64,000 bases of DNA from CBDCUC01 sp965222485 (GTDB lineage: Bacteria; Pseudomonadota; Alphaproteobacteria; Rhizobiales; Hyphomicrobiaceae): positions 434,001 through 498,000 of the forward strand of contig CBDCUC010000040.1 in assembly GCA_965222485.1 (NCBI GenBank), given 5' to 3'. This document shows, piece by piece, positions 43,529 through 53,190 of this stretch (positions are counted from its first letter, which is position 1; each line of letters opens with the position of its first letter). Position numbers and translations under genes: made by a program. A model generated the notes under the pieces. That model saw only the letters and a program-made list of their open reading frames with translations. It was not told the origin of the DNA and ran no database searches.

Positions 43529-44848
43529 ATGAATATCTGCATGATCGGTGCAGGCTATGTCGGCCTGGTATCGGCAGCCTGCTTTTCCGAATTCGGCTGG
43601 TCGGTCGCATGTATCGATAAGGATCAAAATCGGCTCGATCAGCTGAAAAGCGGTAAGTCGCCGATCTTTGAGCCGGGCTTGGATGATTTGCTGGCACGCA
43701 ATATGTCTGCAGGACGTCTTCAGTTCGGTGATGATCTGGGGGCGGCCGTCAAGGCTGCAGACATCGTCTTTCTGGCCGTTGGTACGCCCATGCGCCGTGG
43801 CGACGGTTATGCGGACCTGACATATGTGTACGCTGCAATTGAGGATATTGCCCCGCATCTCTCCGGATTTACTGTTCTGACGACCAAGTCGACTGTGCCG
43901 GTGGGCACGAGCCGTGAAATTGAGCGTAGGCTGCGCGAGTTGCGGCCCGATGCGGATTTTGCGATTTGCTCCAATCCGGAATTTCTGCGCGAAGGCTCTG
44001 CCATTCAGGATTTCACCCATCCCGATCGCGTGCTCGTCGGCACCGACGATACGCGTGCACGTGACGTCATGGAGCAGCTATATAAGCCATTGGCGATTCG
44101 CAATGCGCCTGTGATTTTTGTTTCACGGGAATCAGCCGAGCTGGCCAAGTATGCGGCAAACGCCTTCCTTGCCATGAAGATCAGTTTCATCAACGAAGTC
44201 GCTGACTTGTGCGAAAAGGTTGGCGCCGACGTCCAGGAAGTTGCGACCGCTATCGGTAAAGACCGGCGGATCGGCGACAAATTCCTGCATCCAGGTCCTG
44301 GCTACGGCGGCTCCTGCTTCCCCAAGGACGTCTCTGCAATCATTCGTACCGGCCGGGAAGCCAAGACACCGGTCTCGCTGATCGAGCAGGTGCAGCGTGT
44401 CAACGATGAACGCAAGATCGCCATGGCCCACAGGATTGAAGCTGCCATCGGGGGCTCGCTGCGCGGTAAGACCATTGGTGTCCTTGGGGTGACCTTCAAG
44501 CCCAATACCGATGACATGCGTGACGCACCTAGCCTCGTGATCATTCCGTTGCTGCAGGAACGTGGAGCGACCATCCGCGCTTACGATCCGGAAGGACGCG
44601 CTCAGGCCGAGCCCCTGTTGCCCGGCGTGGATTGGTGCGACAATGCATCGAGTGTGGCCGAAGGTGCCGATTTATTGACGGTGCTAACGGAGTGGAATGA
44701 ATTTCGGGCGCTGCGCTTGGATGAATTGCGCGCAAAAATGAGCGGCGACCTGCTTGTGGACTTGCGCAACATTTATCAGACAAATGCGGCCACTGCCGCC
44801 GGCTTCCGCTATTCAGGCGTCGGCCGGTCGGATGTTGATTTGGCATGA
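43529..44848 (+). CDS. ugd: UDP-glucose 6-dehydrogenase
   Basis: A 439-residue enzyme that oxidises UDP-glucose twice with NAD to UDP-glucuronate, a precursor for surface polysaccharides. It has the Rossmann loop GAGYVGL at residues 7-13, TKSTVPVGT, and the catalytic Cys in GPGYGGSCFPKD. The C-terminal NAD/UDP-sugar domain is complete. CAGGGGGAGCG precedes the ATG. It stands alone here; the adjacent transporter genes look unrelated, though they are only 53 bases on. Confidence 0.95.
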   Translation: MNICMIGAGYVGLVSAACFSEFGWSVACIDKDQNRLDQLKSGKSPIFEPGLDDLLARNMSAGRLQFGDDLGAAVKAADIVFLAVGTPMRRGDGYADLTYVYAAIEDIAPHLSGFTVLTTKSTVPVGTSREIERRLRELRPDADFAICSNPEFLREGSAIQDFTHPDRVLVGTDDTRARDVMEQLYKPLAIRNAPVIFVSRESAELAKYAANAFLAMKISFINEVADLCEKVGADVQEVATAIGKDRRIGDKFLHPGPGYGGSCFPKDVSAIIRTGREAKTPVSLIEQVQRVNDERKIAMAHRIEAAIGGSLRGKTIGVLGVTFKPNTDDMRDAPSLVIIPLLQERGATIRAYDPEGRAQAEPLLPGVDWCDNASSVAEGADLLTVLTEWNEFRALRLDELRAKMSGDLLVDLRNIYQTNAATAAGFRYSGVGRSDVDLA

Positions 44849-44901
44849 CCGCGCGCTGCTGAACTCCTTGCCGTCGAAAAACTGTTTAGAGTGGAGAGGG
44901 C

Positions 44902-45921
44902 ATGAAGCTCAAATCGATCATCGCAGCGGCAGTCCTATTGTTTGCGCCCCTTGCAATTGCGGCAGGCGAGGCGCGTGCAGCAAACGATCGGTCATACATT
45001 CTAGCAACAGCCTCAACGGGCGGTACGTACTATCCGGTTGGCGTCGCGCTGGCGACGCTGGTAAAAGTAAAGCTTCAATCGAATAAGGGTGTGAGCCTCG
45101 CCGCCATCAACTCAGCTGGTTCGGCTGAGAACCTCCGGTTACTGCGTGAAAAGGAAGCCCACTTCGCGATACTACAGGGGCTCTATGCTGCTCATGCGCG
45201 CGCCGGGTCAGGCCCGCTAGCAGCCGAGGGGCCGCAAAACACTCTGCGCTCCATCACCATGCTTTGGCAGAATGTAGAGCACTTTGTCTTACGCGAAAGT
45301 ATGGCTAAGACCGGCACGTTCGCTGATTTTGTCGCTGCCAAAGGCGCGGTCGTTGCGCTGGGCAAAAAGAATTCAGGAACGCTCGGCTCGAACGCTCACA
45401 TCTTAAAGAATTTTGGCCTCGACATCGCGCAGGATTACAGGCTCTTTCATGGTGGCTACGGCCCGAGTGCGGACTCCGTTCAAAACGCCAGGGCGGTCGG
45501 CATGAACACATCAGCCGGTGTGCCCGTAGGCGCAGTCACAAAACTCTTTGCTGCGATGCCCGGCAAGGTCCGCCTTCTCTCTTTCACCCCCGAGCAGGCC
45601 AAAACGGCAGACGGCGGTCTCCGCCTTTGGTCGCCATTCGAAATCAAAGCCAAGACTTATCCCGGCCAGGACGAAGCCGTGACAACCATTGCACAGCCCA
45701 ATATTCTTGCCGTTCATGCTGATGTCCCGGACGAGGACGTCTACCTCATCACCAAGGCAATCTTTGAAAACCTTAGCTTTCTGAAGGCAATCCACAAAGC
45801 TACCGCGGCAATGTCGCTGGAAGCTGCAACACGCGGTCTGCCTCTTGCCTTGCATCCAGGTGCGCTACGTTACTTTCAAGAGCGCAATATCGATATACCT
45901 CCGTCCTTGATCACGGACTGA
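44902..45921 (+). CDS. TAXI-family TRAP solute-binding protein
   Basis: A 339-residue periplasmic binding protein. It has an N-terminal signal (cut after an Ala-Arg-Ala near residue 28) and the TAXI-family start ATASTGGTYYPVG, with AAINSAGSAENLRLL soon after. TAXI proteins deliver substrates, often dicarboxylates or amino acids such as glutamate, to fused TRAP permeases. GAGAGGG precedes the ATG. The fused permease gene starts 32 bases downstream. Confidence 0.9.
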   Translation: MKLKSIIAAAVLLFAPLAIAAGEARAANDRSYILATASTGGTYYPVGVALATLVKVKLQSNKGVSLAAINSAGSAENLRLLREKEAHFAILQGLYAAHARAGSGPLAAEGPQNTLRSITMLWQNVEHFVLRESMAKTGTFADFVAAKGAVVALGKKNSGTLGSNAHILKNFGLDIAQDYRLFHGGYGPSADSVQNARAVGMNTSAGVPVGAVTKLFAAMPGKVRLLSFTPEQAKTADGGLRLWSPFEIKAKTYPGQDEAVTTIAQPNILAVHADVPDEDVYLITKAIFENLSFLKAIHKATAAMSLEAATRGLPLALHPGALRYFQERNIDIPPSLITD

Positions 45922-45953
45922 GCTGCAACACCAGTGAAAGACTGTTTAACAGC

Positions 45954-48089
45954 ATGCCTTCACCCGGATTCGAAAATGATGCACCGCTGCGAGGCCCTGA
46001 CCACGTCGGCGGCCCCCCGCTTCTGGAAGGCCCTTTGGCGGCGCTGACATTCGCGTTGTGTGTCGCGATTTCTATCGCACATCTCTATTTCAACCTCTTC
46101 AATCCGGTGTCGGTTCAGGCGCAGAACATTTTTCATTTTGCCGGATTTGCGCTGTTGTGCGCGCTGACCGTGCCGGCTGCTCAGAAAGCCTGGGCACTGA
46201 CGACATGGGCGCGTGTGCTCGACGTAGTAATCGGACTGCTGGTCGCCGGTGCGGCCATATATTTGATCTTCGCCCAGGATGCTATATTTGCCCGTGGCGT
46301 TCGCCTTAGCACCGCCGATTGGATCGCATCTGCGATCGTTGTCCTGGGCGCCATCGAACTCACGCGCCGCACGACGGGTTGGATTATTCCCGCGCTAATC
46401 ATGCTGTCGCTCAGCTACATCGTCTGGTGGGGTGCGCACATAAACGGTATCTTCCACTTTCCAGGTCTGTCACTTGAAACGGTGATGTTCAGATCGGTCT
46501 ACGGCGACGATGCGCTGTTTGGGAATATTGCGCGTATCTCCGCCACGTATGTCTTTCTGTTTATTCTGTTCGGCGCCTTCCTGCTCAAATCCGGTGCCGG
46601 AGATTTTCTGATCGACCTGTCGTCGGCACTGGCCGGCAGGTTTCGCGGTGGACCAGGTTTCGTCTCGGTTATCGCCAGCGGTCTGACGGGTACGATTTCA
46701 GGCTCGGCTGTTGCCAACACCGCCTCCACGGGTGTCATTACCATTCCGATGATGAAGCGCGCAGGCTTTCCAGGACCCTTCGCCGGTGGTGTCGAGGCAG
46801 CCGCGTCCACAGGCGGACAGCTCATGCCGCCCGTCATGGGAGCCGGCGCCTTTGTCATGGCGGCATCAACCCAGATCCCCTACACGACCATCATCGCAGC
46901 TGCATTGTTGCCCGCCCTGCTTTACTTTCTCACCGTTGCCTACTTCGTGCGCATTGCTGCTTTGCGCGTTGAACCCTCGACAGGTGCGCGACCCGAAGCA
47001 CCTCCGTTGCCAATAGTGCTTAGGCGTTCCGGTCCTGTCTTTATCATTCCCATCGGCGCACTCGTTGCAATGTTGATCGCAGGCTTCACGCCAACCTATG
47101 CCGCCTGCATCGGTATTCTGGCCTGCATAGCCGGGTCGTGGTTCACGACGACTCCAATGGGCCTGCGGGAGATCCTGGACGCTTTGGCGCTAGGCGCTCG
47201 CAACATGACGACGACAGCGGTACTGTTGTGTTCCGTCGGATTGATCGTCAATGTCATCGCAACAGTGGGTGTCGGCACGACCTTCTCATTGATGATATCC
47301 GAATGGGCGGGCGGCAACTTGTTCATCGCAGTCATCCTTGTTGCGGTCGCCTCGCTCGTCCTCGGCATGGGTCTTCCCGTGACCGCATCCTATATCGTTC
47401 TGGGCGCGTTATCTGCTCCAGCATTGCACCAGTTGATTTTGCATAGCCAGCTTGTCGATCTCATCGCTGCGGGTGCGTTGCCGGAAGGAGCCCGAGCAAT
47501 TTTTGCACTTGCCGATCCTTCGCTGGCCGCCAAGCTGTCCAGCCCGCTTCCACTTGCCGAAGCACGATCTCTTGCTGCTGATCTGCCGCTGGAGGCGCGC
47601 AGTATGCTTTATGAGCAAAGTTTTACTGCCACCGCATCGGCGGCGGCACTTTTGTCAGCCCATATGATCGTCTTTTGGCTAAGCCAGGATTCCAACGTGA
47701 CACCACCGGTTTGCCTGGCCGCCTTCACGGCAGCCGCGATCGCCAAGGCACCGCCGATGCGTACCGGCCTCGCCGCTTGGCGCACGGCCAAGGGCATCTA
47801 CATAATCCCCTTGCTGTTCGCCTACACACCGCTGCTAAGCGCATCATGGCTGGATGCGTTGACAATATTTGCGTTCGCAGCCCTTGGTCTCTGGGCGTTG
47901 AGCGCCGTGCTTGAAGGTCATTGGGAAGCACCATTGCCGATGTGGATGCGGTCGGCCCTCGCTGTCCTAGGTGTGATCCTGTTGTCGCCGCTGGGCCTCA
48001 TTGCACATGCCGGTGCCGCCGCACTAATGGCATTGCTGTTCTTCTTGCACCGCAGGTCGCCGCAAGGCACGGGACGCGCAATGCCATAA
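45954..48089 (+). CDS. TRAP transporter fused permease (4TM/12TM)
   Basis: A 711-residue membrane protein in which the small and large TRAP permease subunits are joined, the usual partner of TAXI binding proteins. The large-subunit part contains SGLTGTISGSAVANTASTG and FAGGVEAAASTGGQLMPPV, strong family marks. It uses an ion gradient to bring in the substrate captured by the preceding gene's product. Its stop lies 18 bases from the convergent ubiB stop, with no terminator between. Confidence 0.93.
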   Translation: MPSPGFENDAPLRGPDHVGGPPLLEGPLAALTFALCVAISIAHLYFNLFNPVSVQAQNIFHFAGFALLCALTVPAAQKAWALTTWARVLDVVIGLLVAGAAIYLIFAQDAIFARGVRLSTADWIASAIVVLGAIELTRRTTGWIIPALIMLSLSYIVWWGAHINGIFHFPGLSLETVMFRSVYGDDALFGNIARISATYVFLFILFGAFLLKSGAGDFLIDLSSALAGRFRGGPGFVSVIASGLTGTISGSAVANTASTGVITIPMMKRAGFPGPFAGGVEAAASTGGQLMPPVMGAGAFVMAASTQIPYTTIIAAALLPALLYFLTVAYFVRIAALRVEPSTGARPEAPPLPIVLRRSGPVFIIPIGALVAMLIAGFTPTYAACIGILACIAGSWFTTTPMGLREILDALALGARNMTTTAVLLCSVGLIVNVIATVGVGTTFSLMISEWAGGNLFIAVILVAVASLVLGMGLPVTASYIVLGALSAPALHQLILHSQLVDLIAAGALPEGARAIFALADPSLAAKLSSPLPLAEARSLAADLPLEARSMLYEQSFTATASAAALLSAHMIVFWLSQDSNVTPPVCLAAFTAAAIAKAPPMRTGLAAWRTAKGIYIIPLLFAYTPLLSASWLDALTIFAFAALGLWALSAVLEGHWEAPLPMWMRSALAVLGVILLSPLGLIAHAGAAALMALLFFLHRRSPQGTGRAMP

Positions 48090-48107
48090 CCGCATTGTTC
48101 GACTGCG

Positions 48108-49724
48108 CTACTGCAGATAGGCCAGAAGGTATTTGCTAGCGAGGACGCCACCGATCAAACCGACGAACAGCGCGGGTAGAAACACCTGCCAGGCATTGCG
48201 GCGATTGGCGCGCGCTTGCGCGTTTGCAAGCCGCCGCGCACTTTCATCGTCCAGCTTGACGCCCTCATCCGCCATCTGTGCAAAAGCCTGCGCGCTGCTT
48301 TTCGCCTGTGTTGCCAACTGCGGTAGGTCCGCGAGCAGTCGGCCGAGCGTTGACGCGCCCTCGCCCGCTTCACGCAGGCGGCCCGCGGCGCCGAGATTGC
48401 GCTCCACCCATTCCTTTGCGATCGGTTCCGCTGCCGTCCAGATATTCAGTGTCGGATCGAGCGATCGCGCCACGCCCTCAACGATCACCATGCTTTTTTG
48501 CAAAAGGATGAGTTCGGGACGGGTCTGCATATCGAACACGTCCGTGTAGGCAAACAACTGGCCAAGCAGATCGGCCATTGATATTTCATCGGCTGTGCGC
48601 CCATGGATTGGCTCGCCAATTGCACGCATCGCCTGCGCGAAGACTTCCAACTGCTGATGCGGCGGAACGTATCCTGCTTCGAAATGCACGGCGGCCGCTC
48701 GCGTATAATCGCGTGTGATGAGCCCGTACAGAATTTCAGCAAGAAACTTCTGCTCCATTTGTCCCAGCCGCCCCATGATACCGAAGTCGACGGCCACCAA
48801 CCGCCCCTCGGCATCGACCATCAGGTTTCCCTGATGCATGTCGGCGTGGAAGAAACCGTCACGCATTGCGTGGCGCAGGAACGACTGCAGCACATTGAGC
48901 CCAAGTGCGTTGAGATCGCAATTTCGTTCTTTAAGTGCCGCATGATCCCAGATCGGCGTCGCATCGATCCACTCCAGCGTGACAACACGTTTGGAGGTGC
49001 GCCGCCAATCAACATCCGGCACCCGGAACTTCTCATCATCCTTGGTGTTGTCCGCCATCTCGGAGATCGCGGCAGCTTCAAGCCTTAGGTCGAGTTCAAG
49101 CTCCGTCGTTCGCTTCAAATTGTCGACGACGGCAACGGGTTTGAGGCGGCGCGAGGGTGGGTGCCAGCGCTCAACCATGTTCGCGACGAAGTAGTAGCTG
49201 TCCAGGTCGCGCTTGAAGCGTCGCTCGACACTGGGTCTCAGGATCTTGACGGCTACATCGCGGCGTTCGCCGCTTTTATCAACCACCACCGCCTTATGCA
49301 CTTGCGCTATAGAAGCTGCCGCGACCGGCGGGCCGAATTCGACATAGTGGTCTTCAAGCTTGCCGCCTAATGCATCCTCAATGGCGCGGCGCGCCTCCGC
49401 CATTGAGAAGGGTGGTAATTTGTCCTGTAAGTGCGCCAAATCACCTGCGAGGTCCTCACCGATGACGTCCGCGCGTGTCGCCAGAAACTGCCCCAGTTTG
49501 ATATAGGACGGCCCCAGCGATGCCAGCGCATTTGATATGCGTTTCGACTTCGGCTGTCCGATACGGAATGGATAACTGAGCGCCTGGATGGGCAACGTCA
49601 AAAGCCGCGCAGCATGCAGTGCCAGCGGCACCTTTTCGCCTTTGGGCACAAACCGCACGCCATGCTGTGCCAGCACGATGCCGGCACGCGCGAGCCGCAG
49701 CATATTCATCACCGCTGAGGCCAT
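48108..49724 (-). CDS. ubiB: UbiB-family atypical kinase
   Basis: A 538-residue ABC1/ADCK-type protein required for ubiquinone synthesis. The family KxGQ motif is KLGQFLATRADV, followed by AAASIAQVHKA (Ala-rich loop), the FHADMHQGNLMV catalytic loop and VDFGIMG. Two C-terminal hydrophobic helices anchor it to the membrane. It starts four bases after the ubiE stop, so the two are translated from one mRNA. An upstream in-frame start at 49763 would overlap ubiE by 35 bases. Confidence 0.93.
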   Translation of the reverse strand: MASAVMNMLRLARAGIVLAQHGVRFVPKGEKVPLALHAARLLTLPIQALSYPFRIGQPKSKRISNALASLGPSYIKLGQFLATRADVIGEDLAGDLAHLQDKLPPFSMAEARRAIEDALGGKLEDHYVEFGPPVAAASIAQVHKAVVVDKSGERRDVAVKILRPSVERRFKRDLDSYYFVANMVERWHPPSRRLKPVAVVDNLKRTTELELDLRLEAAAISEMADNTKDDEKFRVPDVDWRRTSKRVVTLEWIDATPIWDHAALKERNCDLNALGLNVLQSFLRHAMRDGFFHADMHQGNLMVDAEGRLVAVDFGIMGRLGQMEQKFLAEILYGLITRDYTRAAAVHFEAGYVPPHQQLEVFAQAMRAIGEPIHGRTADEISMADLLGQLFAYTDVFDMQTRPELILLQKSMVIVEGVARSLDPTLNIWTAAEPIAKEWVERNLGAAGRLREAGEGASTLGRLLADLPQLATQAKSSAQAFAQMADEGVKLDDESARRLANAQARANRRNAWQVFLPALFVGLIGGVLASKYLLAYLQ

Positions 49725-49728
49725 GGCG

Positions 49729-50499
49729 TCAGATCTTCCAGCCGGAGTGAATGGCGGCAACACCGCCTGTCAGGTTGCGGTACGAGACGCGTTCGAATGA
49801 TGCCGTGCGGATCATGTCGGCGAAACGCTCTTGATCGGGAAACTTGCGGATGCTCTCGACGAGATACTGGTAGGGCTCTGCCGCACCGGCCGCCAATTTC
49901 CCCAGTCGCGGAATAACTTCGAACGAGTGGAAGTCGTAGAGTTTTTCGAGGATCGGCACCTGCACCTGAGAGAATTCCAGGCATAGAAATCTGCCACCGG
50001 GTTTGAGTACGCGGTAGGCTTCGCTCAGCGCCTGTTCGATATGAGTAACGTTGCGAATGCCAAATGCGATCGTGTAGGCATCGAATGAGCGCTCCGCAAA
50101 CGGCAGGCTTTCCGCATTTCCTTCCACCGCTTCGATACGTCCATCAAGCCCGGCGGCACCAATTCTCTCGACACCGACACTGAGCATCTCTTTCGAAATA
50201 TCACAGATGACGGCGGAAGCGCCGGGACCCGCTGCACGCACGAACCTCATTGAAACATCGCCCGTTCCACCGGCAACGTCGATGAGCTTATAGGGACGAG
50301 CCCCCTTTGGCGGATTGAGCCAGCTGATAAGATCGGCTTTCCACAGCCGATGCAACCCGCCAGACATAAGGTCGTTCATCAAGTCGTAGCGCTCAGCGAC
50401 GGTGGCAAAGACGTCATTGACGAGCCCTTGCCGGTCTTGTTCGCGCACCTGTCGGAAACCGAAGCTGGTTGCCGTATTGTCGTCGGTGTGTTTGCTCAT
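49729..50499 (-). CDS. ubiE: Ubiquinone/menaquinone methyltransferase UbiE
   Basis: A 256-residue SAM-dependent C-methyltransferase for ubiquinone. It shows VFATVAERYDLMNDLMSGGL, the DVAGGTGDVSMRF SAM loop, and GIRNVTHIEQAL. The C-terminal SGWKI is the usual ending. ATG at 50499 was chosen because the family begins there; the frame is open for another 112 codons upstream with no match. It diverges from mutM across 140 bases, a gene order common in Hyphomicrobiales. Confidence 0.95.
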   Translation of the reverse strand: MSKHTDDNTATSFGFRQVREQDRQGLVNDVFATVAERYDLMNDLMSGGLHRLWKADLISWLNPPKGARPYKLIDVAGGTGDVSMRFVRAAGPGASAVICDISKEMLSVGVERIGAAGLDGRIEAVEGNAESLPFAERSFDAYTIAFGIRNVTHIEQALSEAYRVLKPGGRFLCLEFSQVQVPILEKLYDFHSFEVIPRLGKLAAGAAEPYQYLVESIRKFPDQERFADMIRTASFERVSYRNLTGGVAAIHSGWKI

Positions 50500-50639
50500 G
50501 GGGCGGACAATAGCGAAGCTCGCAGCCGTGCGCCACGACAACCGACCCAGATGCCGGCGGCTTTGCGCCGCAAGGTTAGTTTTTGGCGGCGGTGAAATGA
50601 AAGAACTGTCGGGCCGATATAGACTGGAAGAGATGCCGC

Positions 50640-51533
50640 TTGCCTGAGTTACCCGAAGTTGAGACGGTTCGCCGTGGTCTGGAACCAATGATGGCCGGTG
50701 CAACTCTGACGAAAGTCGAGCAGCGCCGGCCCAATCTGCGCTTTCCGTTTCCCGACAACTTTGTCGCGCGCCTAAAGGGTGCAAAGGTTCTGACCCTATC
50801 ACGCCGAGCCAAGTATCTGATGGCGCACCTCTCAAGCGGCGAGGTTCTCGTCATGCACTTAGGGATGAGCGGCAGGTTCACGATCGAGCCTGCGCCAAAT
50901 TCTGATATTTCCCATAGCGCGCCTGGTGGGTATGCGCATGCCGCCGGCGGTAATCCAAAGCATGATCATGTCGTCTTTCACCTCGCTGGCGGCTGCAAGG
51001 TCACCTACAACGACGCACGCCGCTTCGGCTACATGCTGCTCATCGACGAAACAGAGCTTGAAGCGCACAAACTCTTTCGCAACCTTGGTGTCGAGCCGCT
51101 GGGAAACAGGCTCAATGCCGCCTACCTGGCCGCACTGGCATCCGGCCGCAAGTCTGACCTGAAGGCTTTTCTGATGGATCAGCACGTGATTGCGGGTCTT
51201 GGCAACATATACGTCTGCGAGGCCTTGCATCGCGCACGGTTGTCGCCAACGCGGCGCGCGGGCACGCTCGCTGGTAGAAATGGAAAGCCAAGCGATCGAA
51301 CGGAATCCCTCGTCGGCGCTGTACGGTCTGTTCTACGCGACGCTATCGCGGCTGGTGGATCCTCGCTGCGCGACTACCGCAAGGCTGACGGAGCGCTGGG
51401 TTATTTCCAACACACATTCCGGGTTTATGGACGTGCAGGCGAGGCATGCAAGCATGCGCGATGCGGTGGCACGATCAAGCGTAAAGTGCAGTCTGGGCGC
51501 TCGACGTTCTACTGTCCGCGATGCCAGCGTTAA
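50640..51533 (+). CDS. mutM: Formamidopyrimidine-DNA glycosylase
   Basis: A 297-residue DNA repair enzyme that removes oxidised purines such as 8-oxoguanine and nicks the strand. It starts with a rare TTG codon: Pro 2 and Glu 3 (PELPEVET) are the catalytic N-terminus, so no other start can work. GGAAGAG lies upstream. The C-terminal zinc finger has four Cys in CKHARCGG...FYCPRCQR. It is divergent from ubiE. Confidence 0.95.
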   Translation: MPELPEVETVRRGLEPMMAGATLTKVEQRRPNLRFPFPDNFVARLKGAKVLTLSRRAKYLMAHLSSGEVLVMHLGMSGRFTIEPAPNSDISHSAPGGYAHAAGGNPKHDHVVFHLAGGCKVTYNDARRFGYMLLIDETELEAHKLFRNLGVEPLGNRLNAAYLAALASGRKSDLKAFLMDQHVIAGLGNIYVCEALHRARLSPTRRAGTLAGRNGKPSDRTESLVGAVRSVLRDAIAAGGSSLRDYRKADGALGYFQHTFRVYGRAGEACKHARCGGTIKRKVQSGRSTFYCPRCQR

Positions 51534-51551
51534 TAGGTTTGGAAAGGCCTG

Positions 51552-52169
51552 CTAATCAGATGCACGCCGCGCTCGTAATCGCCAGTGCGTGTAGGCTGCA
51601 AAAAGGGAAATGTAGACAAGCCCGATGCCTCCCATCAGAAAAACATGGTTCGCCGGCCAGTCGACTTTGTTGCTCGACAGTTTTCCAGAGTGGATCAGGA
51701 AGAACAGCCCGCCCAGGGCAGCCACTGCTTGCAAGGCAGCTAGACATGCCGCCACGTCTAAGGCTGTTCGCGCGCGCATCACATTGTCCCTATCGCCAAG
51801 CTGATGCACATAACCAAGTAGGACACCGGCAATAAGAGCCATCACGGTGCCGTATTGCCAGGAATGCCACCACCACAATGCGGTGAGCAGATAGACCGAC
51901 AAAATCGTAATAGAGCCCCACGCACATATAAGAGCCATCAGTCTGGCATTGCGCCGTGAGGCGTGCACTTCATCTTCTTCGACTGTGTCCGCATCGTTAG
52001 GCCACAAGTGCCTGTTTATGAGGAAGCTCGCTGTGACTGCCGCCAAAGGGAACAGCGCGGCGCTGATAAGCGACAGAAGCTTCAAATCTGCATGCGCGGC
52101 AAAGACGATTCCACCAGCGCTCAGCGCAAGGATTGCCACCAGCAGCGGAATGAGCGGTTGGAGCGACAT
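51552..52169 (-). CDS. Membrane protein, paralogue of the next gene
   Basis: A 205-residue protein with about six hydrophobic helices and a charged loop after helix two. I recognise no named family. The middle segment (ALICAWGSITILSVYLLTALWWW) and the end (NHVFLMGGIGLVYISLFAAYTHWR) resemble the same parts of the gene at 52275-52883, so the two are probably an old tandem duplication. There are no catalytic or metal motifs. Its stop is 18 bases from the mutM stop, facing it. Confidence 0.6.
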   Translation of the reverse strand: MSLQPLIPLLVAILALSAGGIVFAAHADLKLLSLISAALFPLAAVTASFLINRHLWPNDADTVEEDEVHASRRNARLMALICAWGSITILSVYLLTALWWWHSWQYGTVMALIAGVLLGYVHQLGDRDNVMRARTALDVAACLAALQAVAALGGLFFLIHSGKLSSNKVDWPANHVFLMGGIGLVYISLFAAYTHWRLRARRASD

Positions 52170-52274
52170 TCTTGGCCCTGTTCGTCAATGAAATTGCCAA
52201 CAGCCCGGACTGGGCTGTTTGGCTTCTGCGCGGTAGCAAACGAACAAGCGCCCGTTGCTAGCTTGGCGGTGTAA

Positions 52275-52883
52275 TCAGGTCTCAGAGCTCTTTGCATGCT
52301 TTCGCTGTTCAAACAGCGCGTACGCACTTATCGCAGCAAGTGCGATGGCGCCAAAAAAGAACACGTTATTGCCCGCCCAGTCTTCCCAACCTGGCCGCGC
52401 GTGCTTGAAGCGGTCCAACTTACCGTCAAGATAAAGTCCGACAACGGTGACGATCATGCCGGCAAGTTGAAAGGCCGCCAAGCCGTTGGCGATTTTGAGC
52501 ATTGTGTCGTCCTTGGCACCTTTTGCATCGTCGCGATCCAACGTTGCAGCGACGAATAGGCAGACGGTTGCTGCCGCCGCACAAAGCAGGAAAAATTGCC
52601 ACCATTCGCCCCAGGACAAATAGATGAGGTAGATCAATAACAGGCAAAGTGCGCACCATGCCCACACGAGCCCCATTGATCGGGCCGTGGCCGCCGCAAT
52701 GGCGTATTCGCTAGCACCCGAATTACGGGCCCTGCGGTTGGCTGCAATGCCGAAGATACCCAGCATCAAGCTCACTAACCCAGTCGCGGCCATCTGGGCG
52801 GTATTATCGCCCGTAGCGGTCGTCAACACGACACCGCAAACAGATATCGTTAGCAACAACATCCAAATCAAAGTGAAGACCAT
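52275..52883 (-). CDS. Membrane protein, paralogue of the preceding gene
   Basis: A 202-residue protein with about six membrane helices. It shares the pattern of WAWCALCLLLIYLIYL...WW and NNVFFFGAIALAAISAYALFEQRK with its neighbour at 51552-52169. GAGGAGGGGAAG before the ATG is a strong ribosome binding site. It is first of the pair, with about 105 bases to the second. Function is unknown. Confidence 0.65.
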   Translation of the reverse strand: MVFTLIWMLLLTISVCGVVLTTATGDNTAQMAATGLVSLMLGIFGIAANRRARNSGASEYAIAAATARSMGLVWAWCALCLLLIYLIYLSWGEWWQFFLLCAAAATVCLFVAATLDRDDAKGAKDDTMLKIANGLAAFQLAGMIVTVVGLYLDGKLDRFKHARPGWEDWAGNNVFFFGAIALAAISAYALFEQRKHAKSSET

Positions 52884-53190
52884 CTTCCCCTCCTCGTCTC
52901 AGCCCCGTCTGCGCGTCCTATCGATCGTGCGCGCTTAATTTTGGTCTGGCGCTATTGGCGCACTGGGTTCCGCCGGCCCGCGAAGCAAACTTAGCCCTGC
53001 GGGCAAAATGATGCAGGCAGTGCAACTTTGTACGGCCGTTCCGAACTTATTGCCTAACGTTACGAGATTCGGCTTCGAAAGTACGCTTGGCGGAGTATAG
53101 ATACCGTGCGTGGGTGCGCAAATTTTCATTGGTCGAGCAATCGCGGACCATGCCGCCACAGATTCGAGTTGTGCGAAGGTAGGCAGCAAG

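Noticed and set aside
50500..50835. 112-residue N-terminal extension of UbiE
   Set aside because: It overlaps the divergent mutM gene and does not resemble UbiE; the family start is at 50499.
51552..52883. Paired membrane genes as a toxin-antitoxin module
   Set aside because: Both are six-helix proteins of the same kind and size, unlike any toxin-antitoxin pair.
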